Shown piece by piece: positions 25,393 through 34,231 of a stretch of DNA of 64,000 nucleotides. Source of the DNA: DATAWZ01 sp036266975. Its GTDB lineage: Bacteria > Actinomycetota > Thermoleophilia > Solirubrobacterales > Solirubrobacteraceae. A program made the position numbers and the translations under genes. Below the pieces are notes generated by a model that made no database searches, was not told where the DNA came from, and saw nothing but the letters and a program-made list of their open reading frames with translations. Location: the NCBI GenBank assembly GCA_036266975.1, contig DATAWZ010000022.1:1-64000 (forward strand). The letters run 5' to 3'. Numbering within the stretch: the first letter of the stretch is position 1; every line of letters begins with the position of its first letter.

Positions 25393-26523
25393 TTACCCGC
25401 GCGCGTCGGCCTCGTCGGCGGCGAGGAACTCGCCGCCCTCGCCGCGGCGCACGAGCGGCCGGCGCGCGACGAGCGCCGGGCGCACACGACCGCGCACGTC
25501 GATCTCGAACGGCGTGCCCGGCTTGGCCGCCTGCGCCGGCAGGTAGGCCATGCCGATTCCCCGGTTGAGCACCGGCGAGAGCGTGCCGCTGGTCACGACG
25601 CCGCCCCCGACCACCGGGCAGCCCGCGCGGGCGATCCCCGGCTCGCTCATCAGGAACGGCACGAGCCGCCGCGCCGGCCCGGCGGCGCGCGCCGCGCGCA
25701 CGGCCTCGACGCCGATGAAGCCCGTGTCCTCCTTGCAGCACCAGCCCAGCCCGGCCTCGATCGGGCCGTGCTCCTGGTCCAGGTCGTTGCCGTACAGGTG
25801 CAGGCAGGCCTCCAGGCGCAGCGTGTCGCGGGCGCCGAGGCCGGCGGGCTGGGCGCCGCGGCGCACGACGTCGTCCCACAGCGCGGGGGCGTCCTCGGGC
25901 GCGCACAGCAGCTCGACGCCGTCCTCGCCGGTGTAGCCGGTCCCGCACACGAGCACGCTCGCCGCGCCGAGGCGAACCGCGGCGACCTCGAAGCGCCCCG
26001 GCAGCGGATGGTCGGCGCCGGCCTGCACGATCTCCCGGGCGAGCGGCCCCTGCACGGCGAGCATCGCGTAGCGGTCGATCGCGTCCTGCACCTCGACGTC
26101 GTAACCGGCCGCGTGCTCGCGCACCCAGGCCAGGTCGCGCTCGTGGTTGGCCGCGTTGGTGACGGTCAGGTAGCGGTCCTCCCGCAGCCGGCAGGTGATC
26201 AGGTCGTCCAGGACGCCGCCGTCCTCGCGGCACATCACCCCGTAGCCGGCCTCGCCGACGGCGAGCGCGCCGACGTCCTCGGAGAGGAGCCGCTGCATCA
26301 GCGCGCCGGCGCCGGGGCCGGCGGCCTCGATCTCGCCCATGTGCGAGACGTCGAAGATCCCCGCGGACTGGCGCACGGCCATGTGCTCGGCGCGGATCCC
26401 GGCGGGGTACTGGACGGGCATCTGCCAGCCGGCGAACGGCACCATCCGCGCGCCGGCCTGGACGTGGCGCTCGTGCAGGGCGGTGCGCCGCAGCGGGGTC
26501 CCGGCGTCGGCGTGCTCGATCAT
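25393..26523 (-). CDS. gcvT: Glycine cleavage system T protein (aminomethyltransferase)
   Basis: Transfers the methylene group from H-bound aminomethyl to THF, releasing ammonia. 376 aa, with MVPFAGWQMPVQYPAGIRAEH, FDVSHMGEI, the ITNAAN-like TVTNAANHERDL and GYTGEDGVELL (substrate and folate loop), and GARDTLRLEACLHLYGNDL. All are strongly conserved in GcvT. ATG 26523 is preferred; a GTG three codons upstream is possible. The probable operon head: 46 bp upstream is the stop of a DtxR-family gene on the same strand. No glycine riboswitch (paired aptamers) could be recognised in the short leader. Confidence 0.94.
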   Translation of the reverse strand: MIEHADAGTPLRRTALHERHVQAGARMVPFAGWQMPVQYPAGIRAEHMAVRQSAGIFDVSHMGEIEAAGPGAGALMQRLLSEDVGALAVGEAGYGVMCREDGGVLDDLITCRLREDRYLTVTNAANHERDLAWVREHAAGYDVEVQDAIDRYAMLAVQGPLAREIVQAGADHPLPGRFEVAAVRLGAASVLVCGTGYTGEDGVELLCAPEDAPALWDDVVRRGAQPAGLGARDTLRLEACLHLYGNDLDQEHGPIEAGLGWCCKEDTGFIGVEAVRAARAAGPARRLVPFLMSEPGIARAGCPVVGGGVVTSGTLSPVLNRGIGMAYLPAQAAKPGTPFEIDVRGRVRPALVARRPLVRRGEGGEFLAADEADARG

Positions 26524-26569
26524 CGACGCCACACTACCCGCGCGCCCCGGCGCGACACTTGCCGCCCTG

Positions 26570-27250
26570 TCAATGCAGACGCACGCGCATCGCCCGCGCG
26601 AGCGTGAGCCCGAGGCTGTGGGTGCGGGTGCCGATGCGGATCTCGCACGGCCCGTCGAACGGCTGGGCGCCGATCATCCGCAGCTCGCAGCCGATCGCGA
26701 TGTCCTGCTCGGAGAGGTGGCGCAGCATCGCCGGGTCGGAGTCCGAGACGCGCACGAACGTCGCCTCCTGCCCGGGCTCGAGCGTGGGCAGGCTCTGCGT
26801 GGCGATCTCCTCGATGTCGAGCTCGCGCGTGGGGATCGGGTCGCCGTGCGGGTCGGTGGTGGGGTCGCCGAGCTTGTGGGCGATGATCTCGATCAGCTCG
26901 TCCGAGGCGCCGTGCTCGAGCGCGTCGGCGTAGCGGTGCACGTCCTCCCACGGGATCTCGAGCGTCGTGGTGAGGAACAGCTCGAGCAGGCGGTGACGGC
27001 GGATCACGCGCAGCGCGGCGCGGGTGCCCCCGTCGGTCAGGTGCACGCCGCGGTAGGGCGCGTGCTCGACCAGGCCCGCCTCGTGCAGGCGCTTGATCAT
27101 CGTCGAGACCGAGCCGGCGGTGAGGTCCAGCCGCCGGGCGAGTTCGCTGGTCGAGGCGGCCTCGCCCTCGCGGGTGAGCGCGTAGATCGCCTTCAGGTAG
27201 TCCTCGACCGGGATCGAGAGGTGGTGGGCCGTGGAGGACGGCGAGGACAC
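26570..27250 (-). CDS. DtxR/MntR-family metal-dependent transcriptional regulator
   Basis: A 226-aa repressor with three parts: an N-terminal winged helix (SIPVEDYLKAIYALTREGEAASTSELARRLDLTAGSVSTMIKRL), a helical dimerisation and metal-binding domain (HRLLELFLTTTLEIPWEDVH, DALEHGASDELIEII), and a C-terminal FeoA/SH3-like domain (about 150-226). The domain-2 ligands H-x-x-L-E..., E and H of DtxR/MntR are visible (RRHRLLELFL, EHGAS). It is divergent from mntH, so manganese or iron control of mntH is likely. GTG 27250 is chosen: family similarity begins just after it, and the open upstream frame lacks a good start. Confidence 0.88.
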   Translation of the reverse strand: MSSPSSTAHHLSIPVEDYLKAIYALTREGEAASTSELARRLDLTAGSVSTMIKRLHEAGLVEHAPYRGVHLTDGGTRAALRVIRRHRLLELFLTTTLEIPWEDVHRYADALEHGASDELIEIIAHKLGDPTTDPHGDPIPTRELDIEEIATQSLPTLEPGQEATFVRVSDSDPAMLRHLSEQDIAIGCELRMIGAQPFDGPCEIRIGTRTHSLGLTLARAMRVRLH

Positions 27251-27329
27251 GGGGCCAGGATAGCCCTCCGTCGGGGCCCAGGTTCTCACGCGGCTCAACC
27301 GGGATCACGATCCGTCCTCGATCGAAAGT

Positions 27330-27357
27330 TTGATTGTGATGACTTTTTTGTTAAAGT
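27330..27357 (+). promoter_or_regulatory. mntH promoter in an AT-rich island
   Basis: TTGATT (27330-27335) and TAAAGT (27352-27357), 16 bp apart, sit in a conspicuous AT-rich stretch, AAAGTTTGATTGTGATGACT onward. Overlapping ACTTT/AAAGT half-sites (27342-27357) span the -10 and could be where the divergent DtxR-type regulator binds; no classical DtxR box is present. Confidence 0.5.
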
Positions 27358-27402
27358 GTGAAGCGAAGGCTGACGACGTAGATCCCGAGAGGCCCACGGA
27401 CG

Positions 27403-28722
27403 ATGTCTCCACCCCCCGCTCCCGACGTTGCGCTGCAGCCCATAGCCGCCACGGCGGCGGGCAGCGTCGTCGTCGGCGCGCCGCGCAGCACCCTCGGGGA
27501 CGTTCTCGCGCGGGGCCGGATGCGGGCGACGCTCGCCATCCTCGGGCCCGCGTTCGTCGCCTCGGTCGCCTACGTCGACCCGGGCAACTTCGCCACCAAC
27601 TTCCGGGCCGGCAGCGAGCACGGCTACCTGCTCGTGTGGGTCATCGTGCTGGCCAACCTGATGGCCGTGCTCGTGCAGTACCTGACGAGCAAGCTCGGCC
27701 TGCACAGCGCGCGCAGCCTGCCCGAGGTCTGCCGCGAGCAGTACTCGCGCCGCTGGAACGCGCTGCTGTGGGCGCAGGCCGAGGTGATCGCGATGGCCAC
27801 CGACCTGGCCGAGTTCACCGGCGCGGCGGTCGGGCTGAACCTCGTCTTCGGGATCGCCCTGTTCCCGGCCGGGCTGATCACCGCGGTCGTCGCGTTCATC
27901 ATCCTCGCGCTCGAGCAGCGCGGCTACCGGCGCTTCGAGCTGGCGATCATCGCCCTGCTCGCGTTCGTCGCGCTCGGCTTCGTCGTGGACTTCTTCGCCG
28001 TCGGCCGCCAGTCGGCGGCGGGGATCGCCGGCGGCCTGTTCCCGCGCCTGGCCGGCGGCGACACCGTCGCGCTGACCGTCGGGATCATCGGCGCGACGGT
28101 CATGCCGCACGTCGTCTACCTGCACTCGGCGCTGCAGAAGAACCGCATCCGCCCGGTCAATGCGCGCGAGGCGCGCACGCTGCTGCGCTTCAACGGGCTG
28201 GACTGCACGATCGGCCTCGGCCTCGCCGGCGTGGTCAACCTCGTGATGCTGTGCGTCGCCGCGGCGCTGCTGCACCACCCCGGCCAGACCGGCGGGAACG
28301 ACCTCGGCCCCGTCCACGCCCACCTGGCCACGCTCGTCGGCGGCGGCGCCGCGCTCGCCTTCGGGGTCGCGCTGATCGCCTCGGGGCTCTCGTCCTCGAG
28401 CGTGGGCACCTACGCCGGCCAGGTCGTGATGGCCGGCTTCATGGACTGGCGGATCCCGCTCTTCCTGCGCCGCGCGGTGACGATGATCCCCTCGCTGCTC
28501 GTGCTCGCCTTCGCGGTCAACACCACCCAGGCGCTCGTCTACTCGCAGGTCGTCCTCTCGTTCGGCATCCCCTTCGCGCTGATCCCGCTGATCCTGCTCA
28601 CCCGCCGCGCCGACGTGATGGGCGCGATGGTCAACCGCCGCGGCACCTCGATGGCCATGTGGGCGGTGACCGGAGTGATCTCGGCGCTCAACGCGGTCCT
28701 GTTGATTCAGTTAATAGCCTGA
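27403..28722 (+). CDS. mntH: Nramp-family divalent metal transporter (manganese)
   Basis: A 439-aa inner-membrane proton-coupled Mn/Fe importer. After a 40-residue cytoplasmic N terminus it has about 11 hydrophobic segments. The metal-site motifs are intact: D59-P-G-N in TM1 (YVDPGNFATN) and M234-P-H in TM6 (TVMPHVVYLHSALQKNR). The conserved cytoplasmic loop GQVVMAGFMDWRIPLFLRR, typical of Nramp, is present. ATG 27403. Divergent from the DtxR/MntR-type gene. The leader from the promoter to the ATG is only about 40 nt, too short for a manganese riboswitch. Confidence 0.94.
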   Translation: MSPPPAPDVALQPIAATAAGSVVVGAPRSTLGDVLARGRMRATLAILGPAFVASVAYVDPGNFATNFRAGSEHGYLLVWVIVLANLMAVLVQYLTSKLGLHSARSLPEVCREQYSRRWNALLWAQAEVIAMATDLAEFTGAAVGLNLVFGIALFPAGLITAVVAFIILALEQRGYRRFELAIIALLAFVALGFVVDFFAVGRQSAAGIAGGLFPRLAGGDTVALTVGIIGATVMPHVVYLHSALQKNRIRPVNAREARTLLRFNGLDCTIGLGLAGVVNLVMLCVAAALLHHPGQTGGNDLGPVHAHLATLVGGGAALAFGVALIASGLSSSSVGTYAGQVVMAGFMDWRIPLFLRRAVTMIPSLLVLAFAVNTTQALVYSQVVLSFGIPFALIPLILLTRRADVMGAMVNRRGTSMAMWAVTGVISALNAVLLIQLIA

Positions 28723-28727
28723 GGCGC

Positions 28728-28745
28728 CGGCGGCCGCGGCCGCCG
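28728..28745. terminator. 18-bp perfect GC palindrome after mntH
   Basis: CGGCGGCCGCGGCCGCCG is self-complementary and begins 5 bp after the mntH stop. As RNA it can only fold with a minimal loop, so it is a weak terminator candidate. Confidence 0.3.
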
Positions 28746-28791
28746 CCACCGGGCTCGCCTCGGCGGGGCCGGCGGTAAAGTCGCGGCAGGG

Positions 28792-29487
28792 ATGTCTGTC
28801 CGCGGACCTCATCTTCCCTCCCCGAGCATGGCCGTCGCGATGACCGCGCTGGTACTCGCGCTCGGCGGCACCGGCTACGCGGCGAGCACGCTGCCGGGCG
28901 CGCGCAGCGCTCGCCGAAGCCGGCGCGCCGCCCGCAGGTCCTCGGCCGGCCCGCGCGGTCCGCGGGGGCCGCGCGGCTTTCTCGGCCAGTCCGGGGCGCG
29001 TGGGGCGACCGGACCGGCCGGGCCGGTGGGCCCCGTCGGCCCGCAGGGCCCGCCCGGGTCGCTCAGCCCGCCCAACCCGGACGCGAGCACGGTCGACGGC
29101 GAGGCCGTCTACCAGGTGCTCTACAAGGCGAGCACGACCTCGCTGCCCGAGGTGATCTTCGACCAGGACGGACTCACCCTGAACGGCGACTGCTCGGCCG
29201 GCGGCGACGTCGGGCTGACCGCGCAGAGCCCGAGCGGCGAGCTGACCTGGTCGGGCGTCGACGACGAGGTCTCCCCGGCGGCGCCGTTCAGCGGCGTGGG
29301 CAACCTGAACGGGAACTCGGCGCGCTCGATCATCGCCGACAGCGCACGCACGGGAGGGACGGTCACGCTCACCGACGCCGACACCTCCGGCGCGGTGATC
29401 ACCCTCACCCTCGGCTTCGACTCCTTCGACGCAATCGACAGCACGAGCGCGTGCGCCATCTGGGGCACCGCGACCTTCGCCGACTGA
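28792..29487 (+). CDS. Secreted collagen-like triple-helix repeat protein
   Basis: 231 aa. A signal sequence (MAVAMTALVLALGGTGYAAS, about residues 13-32) is followed by a basic segment, then a collagen-type stretch of Gly-X-Y triplets (GPRGPRGPRGFLGQ, GATGPAGPVGPVGPQGPPG, about 52-90). A beta-rich C-terminal domain of about 140 residues with two cysteines completes it. Bacterial collagen-like proteins with this order are secreted and trimeric; the globular end is not a family I recognise. The first ATG (28792) is used because related proteins have a short charged lead before the hydrophobic core. The gene is convergent with ftsZ, 13 bp apart. Confidence 0.8.
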   Translation: MSVRGPHLPSPSMAVAMTALVLALGGTGYAASTLPGARSARRSRRAARRSSAGPRGPRGPRGFLGQSGARGATGPAGPVGPVGPQGPPGSLSPPNPDASTVDGEAVYQVLYKASTTSLPEVIFDQDGLTLNGDCSAGGDVGLTAQSPSGELTWSGVDDEVSPAAPFSGVGNLNGNSARSIIADSARTGGTVTLTDADTSGAVITLTLGFDSFDAIDSTSACAIWGTATFAD

Positions 29488-29500
29488 CCCGCGTGAGCGC

Positions 29501-30583
29501 TTAGCGCAGGAAGGGCGGGACGTCGATCTCGTCGTCGCGGATCTCGAGCGAGGAGCGCTGACGCTCGTCGATCCGCGGCCCGCGGTCACGCGGCCGGCGC
29601 GGGGACTCGCGCTCTTCGCGCACCGCGCGCCCGGGCCGGTGGTCGAAGCCGGTGCCGATCACCGTGACCCGCACGTCGTCGCCCATCGTCTCGTCGATCA
29701 CCGCGCCGAAGATGATGTTCGCGTTGGCGTCGGCGGCAGCCTGGATCACCTCGGCGGCCTCGTTGACCTCGAACAGGCCGAGGTCGCGACCGCCGGTGAT
29801 GTTCAGCAGCACCCCGGTGGCGCCGTCGACCGGCTCTTCGAGCAGCGGCGAGGAGATCGCCTGCTTGGCCGCCTCGACGCCGCGGTTCTCGCCCGAGCCG
29901 ACCCCGATGCCCATGAGCGCCGAGCCGGCGTCGTGCATGATCGTGCGCACGTCGGCGAAGTCGAGGTTGATCAGGCCGGGGATCGTGATCAGGTCGGTGA
30001 TCCCCTGCACGCCGGAGCGCAGCACGTTGTCGGCCTCGCGGAAGGCGTCGAGCATCGAGGTGCGCCGCTCGACGACCGCGAGCAGCTTCTCGTTGGGGAT
30101 GACGATCAGTGTGTCCACGACCTCGCGCAGGCGCTCAACCCCCTCGGCGGCCTGGCGCGAGCGCTGGGTGCCCTCGAACTCGAACGGGCGTGTGACGACG
30201 CCGACGGTCAGCGCGCCGATCTCGTTCTTGGCGATCTCGGCGATCACCGGCGCCGCGCCGGTGCCCGTGCCGCCGCCTTCGCCCGCGGTGACGAACACCA
30301 TGTCCGCGCCCTTGAGCGCCTCCTTGATGTCATCGCGCGATTCGTGCGCTGCCTGCTGGCCGACCTCGGGGTTCGCGCCCGCGCCGAGGCCCTTGGTCGA
30401 GTCGTGCCCGATGTTCAACTTGATGTCGGCGTCGCACATGGCGAGCGCCTGGGCATCGGTGTTGGCGGCGATGAACTCCACGCCGCGCAGACCCGCGTCG
30501 ACCATCCGGCTGACGGCATTAGTGCCGCCGCCGCCGACTCCCACGACCTTGATGACCGCTAGGTAGCTGCCGCCGCTTTCCAT
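29501..30583 (-). CDS. ftsZ: Cell division protein FtsZ
   Basis: The tubulin-like GTPase forming the division ring. 360 aa. The tubulin signature GGGTGTG is at residues 103-109, preceded by [13 protein letters not shown], and the T7 synergy region [11 protein letters not shown] is intact. The C-terminal linker is short, basic and Arg/Glu-rich. It ends in the conserved peptide DVPPFLR, used by partner proteins such as SepF in actinobacteria. ATG 30583 follows GGCGGAAGAA. It has its own consensus promoter in the 194-bp gap behind ftsQ. It is the last gene of the dcw cluster; ftsA is absent, as usual in actinobacteria. Confidence 0.97.
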   Translation of the reverse strand: MESGGSYLAVIKVVGVGGGGTNAVSRMVDAGLRGVEFIAANTDAQALAMCDADIKLNIGHDSTKGLGAGANPEVGQQAAHESRDDIKEALKGADMVFVTAGEGGGTGTGAAPVIAEIAKNEIGALTVGVVTRPFEFEGTQRSRQAAEGVERLREVVDTLIVIPNEKLLAVVERRTSMLDAFREADNVLRSGVQGITDLITIPGLINLDFADVRTIMHDAGSALMGIGVGSGENRGVEAAKQAISSPLLEEPVDGATGVLLNITGGRDLGLFEVNEAAEVIQAAADANANIIFGAVIDETMGDDVRVTVIGTGFDHRPGRAVREERESPRRPRDRGPRIDERQRSSLEIRDDEIDVPPFLR

Positions 30584-30652
30584 TTCTTCCGCCGGACGTG
30601 TAGTTAGTGTTGAGAGTTTCTGCCAGCGACCACGCGGTCGCTCGATTCGGTG

Positions 30653-30681
30653 ACGTTATGCAGGGATCTTTTGCTTGTCAA
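30653..30681 (-). promoter_or_regulatory. ftsZ promoter
   Basis: On the minus strand a perfect -35 TTGACA (30676-30681) is followed after 17 bp by TAACGT (30653-30658), about 70 bp before the ftsZ ATG. This is the best-matching -35 box seen in the window, consistent with separate expression of ftsZ. Confidence 0.65.
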
Positions 30682-30777
30682 CGACAGTCTAGTGCCGCAA
30701 GATTGCTTGCAGATCCTCGAAGTCTCAAGTTGCACCCGAGAATGGGGCTCCGAGGGCCCTCGACCTTAGCTCGAGGG

Positions 30778-31992
30778 TTATGGTGCGCTCGCGGCTCCGT
30801 TCGTGCCCGTCGCGACGGCTCCGCTCGCGCCGTCCGTAGCGCCGCCGTCGCTCGCTCCGCCGTCGCTCGCGCTCGCCGTCGAGTCGCTCGGCGCCACATC
30901 GCCCGCGGTGCCCGCGCCGGTGTTCCCCGACGGACTGGAGGCGGGCGGGCCGGCCGTCGAGTCGCTGCTCGTCGCGACGCTCGAAGCGCTGCCCGCGTTG
31001 CCCGAGGGAGCGCCCGTGTTGCCCGCGGGCGAGCCCGCGTCGCTCACGTTCACGCTGTCGTATCCGCCGCTGGAATCGAGCACCGGGCTCGTCACGTCGG
31101 AGGCCTCGCCGCTCGGAGCCGCGCCGGTGGTGGCGGCGTCGATCAGGGCCTGGTCGAGCGCGCTCGACGAGTCGCCGGCGACCGCCGATCCGGACAGCCC
31201 GCTCTGCCCTGTGGTCGGCCCGCCGGCGAGCATCGCCGCCGGGCGCTGAGGCGCGCGCACGTCGATGTAGGAGATCCCCTGGGCGCCGGCGTCGGCGAGC
31301 ACGCGCTCGGCCGCGAGCCACTTCGCCTGCGGACGAGCGTCGTCGCCGAACCACAGGTCGGGCCCGCCGCGCAGCGAGGCGGTGAGCCCCTCGGGTCCGT
31401 CGAACACCTTGGTCACCTGCGCGCGCAGCCCGCTCGGAGCGCCGCCGAGCACGTCGAGCTCGGCGAGCGCGACGGGGTTGCTCACCGCGTCGCCCCGGGG
31501 CGGCGTGCTCACCGATACCGTCGGCATCGAGGAGGGCAGCGGCGCCCCCGGGACGAGCAGCCCGTCCGAGGTCGCCGGCGTGGAGGAGCCGGGCCACACG
31601 AGCAGCGCGACGACCGGGGACTCGTCGACGACGATCCGCATCTTGTGCGGGAAGCTCGTGCTCACGTGCAGGGCCCGCACGACGCGCAGGGGCGCGACCG
31701 AGGCCATCAGCCGGCTCATGCTCACGTCGAGCGTGGTCATCGACTCGGCCGCCCGGGTGAGGTTGGCTCGGATCTGCGCGGCCCCCGGCCCGCTGACGCC
31801 CTCGACCTCGACCGTGTCGACGGCGACCAGCCCGGAGGTCCGCAGCCACAGCCAGCCCAGGCTGCCGAGCAGCACGGTGAGCACCGCGAGGATCACGACC
31901 AGCCGCCGGGACGGCCCGCGGCGCGGCACGTGCCGGCGCGCTTCGCGGGCTCCCTCACGCAGCGTCGGAGCGACGGCCGAGATCGAGGTCAT
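30778..31992 (-). CDS. ftsQ: Cell division protein FtsQ/DivIB with long low-complexity tail
   Basis: A bitopic divisome protein. 404 aa: a basic cytoplasmic N terminus, one TM helix at about 31-53 (LVVILAVLTVLLGSLGWLW), and a POTRA domain with VDTVEVEGVSGPGAAQIRANL and FPHKMRIVVDE. An FtsQ beta domain follows, up to ISYIDVRAPQRPA (about 250). The last 150 residues are a Ser/Gly/Ala/Asp-rich tail with no predicted structure. That is unusual: the protein should end soon after the DVR-x-P motif. The start is ATG 31992. It lies between murB and ftsZ as in other dcw clusters. Confidence 0.88.
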   Translation of the reverse strand: MTSISAVAPTLREGAREARRHVPRRGPSRRLVVILAVLTVLLGSLGWLWLRTSGLVAVDTVEVEGVSGPGAAQIRANLTRAAESMTTLDVSMSRLMASVAPLRVVRALHVSTSFPHKMRIVVDESPVVALLVWPGSSTPATSDGLLVPGAPLPSSMPTVSVSTPPRGDAVSNPVALAELDVLGGAPSGLRAQVTKVFDGPEGLTASLRGGPDLWFGDDARPQAKWLAAERVLADAGAQGISYIDVRAPQRPAAMLAGGPTTGQSGLSGSAVAGDSSSALDQALIDAATTGAAPSGEASDVTSPVLDSSGGYDSVNVSDAGSPAGNTGAPSGNAGSASSVATSSDSTAGPPASSPSGNTGAGTAGDVAPSDSTASASDGGASDGGATDGASGAVATGTNGAASAP

Positions 31993-32024
31993 GAGGGCGG
32001 GTTTCGACCCCCCGCCGAGAAGCC

Positions 32025-32915
32025 CTACCAGGGAAAGCGCACGGGGCCCAGCGTCTGGACCTCGGGCTCGAGCGCGATCCCGAAGCGCTCGAGCACCCGG
32101 TCGCGCCCGGCCGCCATCAGGGCGAGAACCTCGGCCGTGCTCGCCCCGCCGAGGTTCTCGACGAAGTTGGCGTGCTTAGGCGAGAAGCGCACGCGGCCGA
32201 TCGTGAGCCCGTTGCAGCCGGCCTGCGAGAGCAGCAGCCCGGCCGTGCGCTCGGGGGTCGGGTTCTTGAACGTCGAGCCGAAGGTCTTGATCCCCGAGGG
32301 CTGGGCCGCGTGCCGGCGCGCGCGCAGGTCGGCGAGCGTCGCCTTGACCTGCTCGGGGTCGGCCGGGGTGAGCGCGAACAGCGCCCGCGCGACGATCTCG
32401 TGCTCGTCGAGCCCCGAGCGCCGGTAGCCGAACCCGAGCGCCTCGGGCGGGCGCCGGGTGGTGCCGTCGGGGTCGACGATGTCGACCCACTCCAGGGTGC
32501 GTGCGAGCTCGCCGCCGTAGGCGTTGGCGTTCATCCGCACCGCGCCGCCGACCGTGCCCGGGATGTTGACCCCGAACTCGATCCCGCTGAGCCCGCGCCG
32601 GCTCGCCTCGGCGGCGACCGCCGGCAGCCGCGCCGCGCCGCCGCACTGAAGGCCGTGCTCCCCGACCGGCTCGATCCGGGCGAGCTCGCCGTCGAGCTTG
32701 AGCACCAGGCCGCGGACGCCCTCGTCGGCGATCAGCACGTTGGACCCCGAGCCGACGACCGCGACCTGGTGTCCGGCCGCCCGCGCCCAGGCGAGCAGCT
32801 CGTGCAGGCGCGCGTCGCTGCCCACGCGCGCGAACAGCTCGGCCGCGCCGCCGGTGCCGACCGTCGCGTAGCGCGCGAGCGGGCGCTCGCGCTCGAGCCC
32901 GCCGGGCTCGCTCAT
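32025..32915 (-). CDS. murB: UDP-N-acetylenolpyruvoylglucosamine reductase
   Basis: The FAD-dependent reductase producing UDP-MurNAc. 296 aa, type II layout. FAD-binding motifs are TVGTGGAAELFARV and GSGSNVLIADEGVRG; the fingerprint GIEFGVNIPGTVGGAVRMNANAYGGE is intact. The C-terminal substrate domain includes GSTFKNPTPERTAGLLLSQAG (catalytic Ser) and KHANFVENLGGAS. ATG 32915 overlaps the murC stop (ATGA), so it is coupled to murC. Length and order (murC-murB-ftsQ) are typical of actinobacteria and firmicutes. Confidence 0.95.
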   Translation of the reverse strand: MSEPGGLERERPLARYATVGTGGAAELFARVGSDARLHELLAWARAAGHQVAVVGSGSNVLIADEGVRGLVLKLDGELARIEPVGEHGLQCGGAARLPAVAAEASRRGLSGIEFGVNIPGTVGGAVRMNANAYGGELARTLEWVDIVDPDGTTRRPPEALGFGYRRSGLDEHEIVARALFALTPADPEQVKATLADLRARRHAAQPSGIKTFGSTFKNPTPERTAGLLLSQAGCNGLTIGRVRFSPKHANFVENLGGASTAEVLALMAAGRDRVLERFGIALEPEVQTLGPVRFPW

Positions 32916-34231
32916 CCCCGCACCAGCCGGCGGGCGAGCACGTCGATGTCGCCCGCGCCCATGAAGACGGCGAGGTCCCCGGCGCGAAGCTCGTGCTCGA
33001 GCACCGGCTCGGCGACCTCGAAGGTCGGCAGCCACAGCACCCGGCGCCCGTCGGCCGCCGCCGCGGTGGCGACGAGCAGCCCGCTGACGCCGGGGTGGGC
33101 CTCGGCGCGCTCGCGCGCCGGGTAGACGTCGAGCACCGCGATCTCATCGGCGCCGCGCAGCGCCTCGCCGAAGCGCTCGGCGCCGACGCGGGTGCGCGAG
33201 TAGAGGTGGGGCTGGAAGACGACGACCAGGCGCTCGGGCTCGAGGGTCCGGGCGGCGGCGACGGCGGCGGCGACCTTGGTCGGGTTGTGGGCGTAGTCGT
33301 CGTAGAGCAGCGCGCCGCCGGGGCCGGTGCCCAGCCGCTGCATGCGCCGCCCCGCGCCGGGGAAGCGCGCCAACGCCCCGGCGGCCTGCTCGTCGGGTAC
33401 GCCGGCCAGGCGACCGGCCTCGAGCGCGGCGACCGCGTTGCGCGCGTTCATCGCACCGGGGACGCCGACGTGGACCTCGTGCCCGCGCCAGGCCAGCCGC
33501 GACCCGTCGGGGACGAGCTCGGGGTCGGGGGCGTCGAAGGCGACGACCGGTCCGTCGCGCAGCTCGCGCAGCGCGGGCCGATCCCACACCACCGCTTCGC
33601 GGGCGCCGGAGAGGAAGGTCCGGAAGACCTCGCGCAGCTCCTGCTCGGAGCCGTATTCGTTGTGGTGGTCGAGCTCGACGTTGGTGAGCACGGCGATCTC
33701 GACGTGCAGCGAGAGCAGCGAGCGGTCGGACTCGTCGGCCTCGACCACCAGCCAGGGCGAGTCGCTCCAGTACCCGTTGGTGGCGGTGTCGCCGACGGTG
33801 CCGCCGACCAGGAAGCACGGGTCGAGCCCGCCGGCGCGCAGCACGTAGACGAGCATGCTCGCCGTCGTCGTCTTGCCGTGGGCGCCGGCGACGGCGATCG
33901 TGCGCTTGAGCGCGCTCAGCTCGCCGAGCAGGTCGGCCCTGCTGAGCACGGTCAGCCCGCGCTCGCGCGCCGCTTGAAGCTCGGCGTTCTCGGGCGGGAT
34001 CGCGCTGGAGGGCACGACGATCGCCCCCTCGGGCAGGTGCGCGGGGTCGTGGCCGACGTGGACGGTGGCGATCCCCTCACGCTCGAGCGCGGCCAGGAAC
34101 GGCGAGTCGGCCCGGTCCGACCCACTCACGGTCGCACCCAGGCCATGCAGCGCCCGCGCGTACGCGCTCATCCCGGCGCCGCCGAGGCCGATCAGGTGCA
34201 GCCGCCGCCCCGCCCAAGGCCGATCGCTCAC
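32912..34231 (-). CDS. murC: UDP-N-acetylmuramate--L-alanine ligase
   Basis: ATP-dependent addition of the first residue of the peptidoglycan stem. 439 aa in three domains: an N-terminal Rossmann fold (HLIGLGGAGMSAYARALHGLG), an ATPase domain with GAHGKTTTASM P-loop and HHNEYGSEQELREVF, and a C-terminal domain with DDYAHNPTKVAAA and FQPHLYSRT. GTG 34231 is chosen: it has a GGAGGT ribosome-binding site and family similarity starts at once. The region before it is a degenerate tandem duplication of this very start, including its ribosome-binding site. Its stop overlaps murB. Confidence 0.94.
   Translation of the reverse strand: MSDRPWAGRRLHLIGLGGAGMSAYARALHGLGATVSGSDRADSPFLAALEREGIATVHVGHDPAHLPEGAIVVPSSAIPPENAELQAARERGLTVLSRADLLGELSALKRTIAVAGAHGKTTTASMLVYVLRAGGLDPCFLVGGTVGDTATNGYWSDSPWLVVEADESDRSLLSLHVEIAVLTNVELDHHNEYGSEQELREVFRTFLSGAREAVVWDRPALRELRDGPVVAFDAPDPELVPDGSRLAWRGHEVHVGVPGAMNARNAVAALEAGRLAGVPDEQAAGALARFPGAGRRMQRLGTGPGGALLYDDYAHNPTKVAAAVAAARTLEPERLVVVFQPHLYSRTRVGAERFGEALRGADEIAVLDVYPARERAEAHPGVSGLLVATAAAADGRRVLWLPTFEVAEPVLEHELRAGDLAVFMGAGDIDVLARRLVRG

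Noticed and set aside
26524..26569. Possible glycine riboswitch before gcvT
   Set aside because: The gap between the DtxR-type gene and gcvT is under 50 bp, too short for the aptamer, and no conserved core was recognised.
27358..27402. Manganese (yybP-ykoY) riboswitch in the mntH leader
   Set aside because: The predicted leader is only about 40 nt and lacks the paired internal loops of that riboswitch.
28728..28745. Recombination or attachment site at the 18-bp palindrome after mntH
   Set aside because: It is a simple GC palindrome without a second copy or an integrase nearby; at most a weak terminator.
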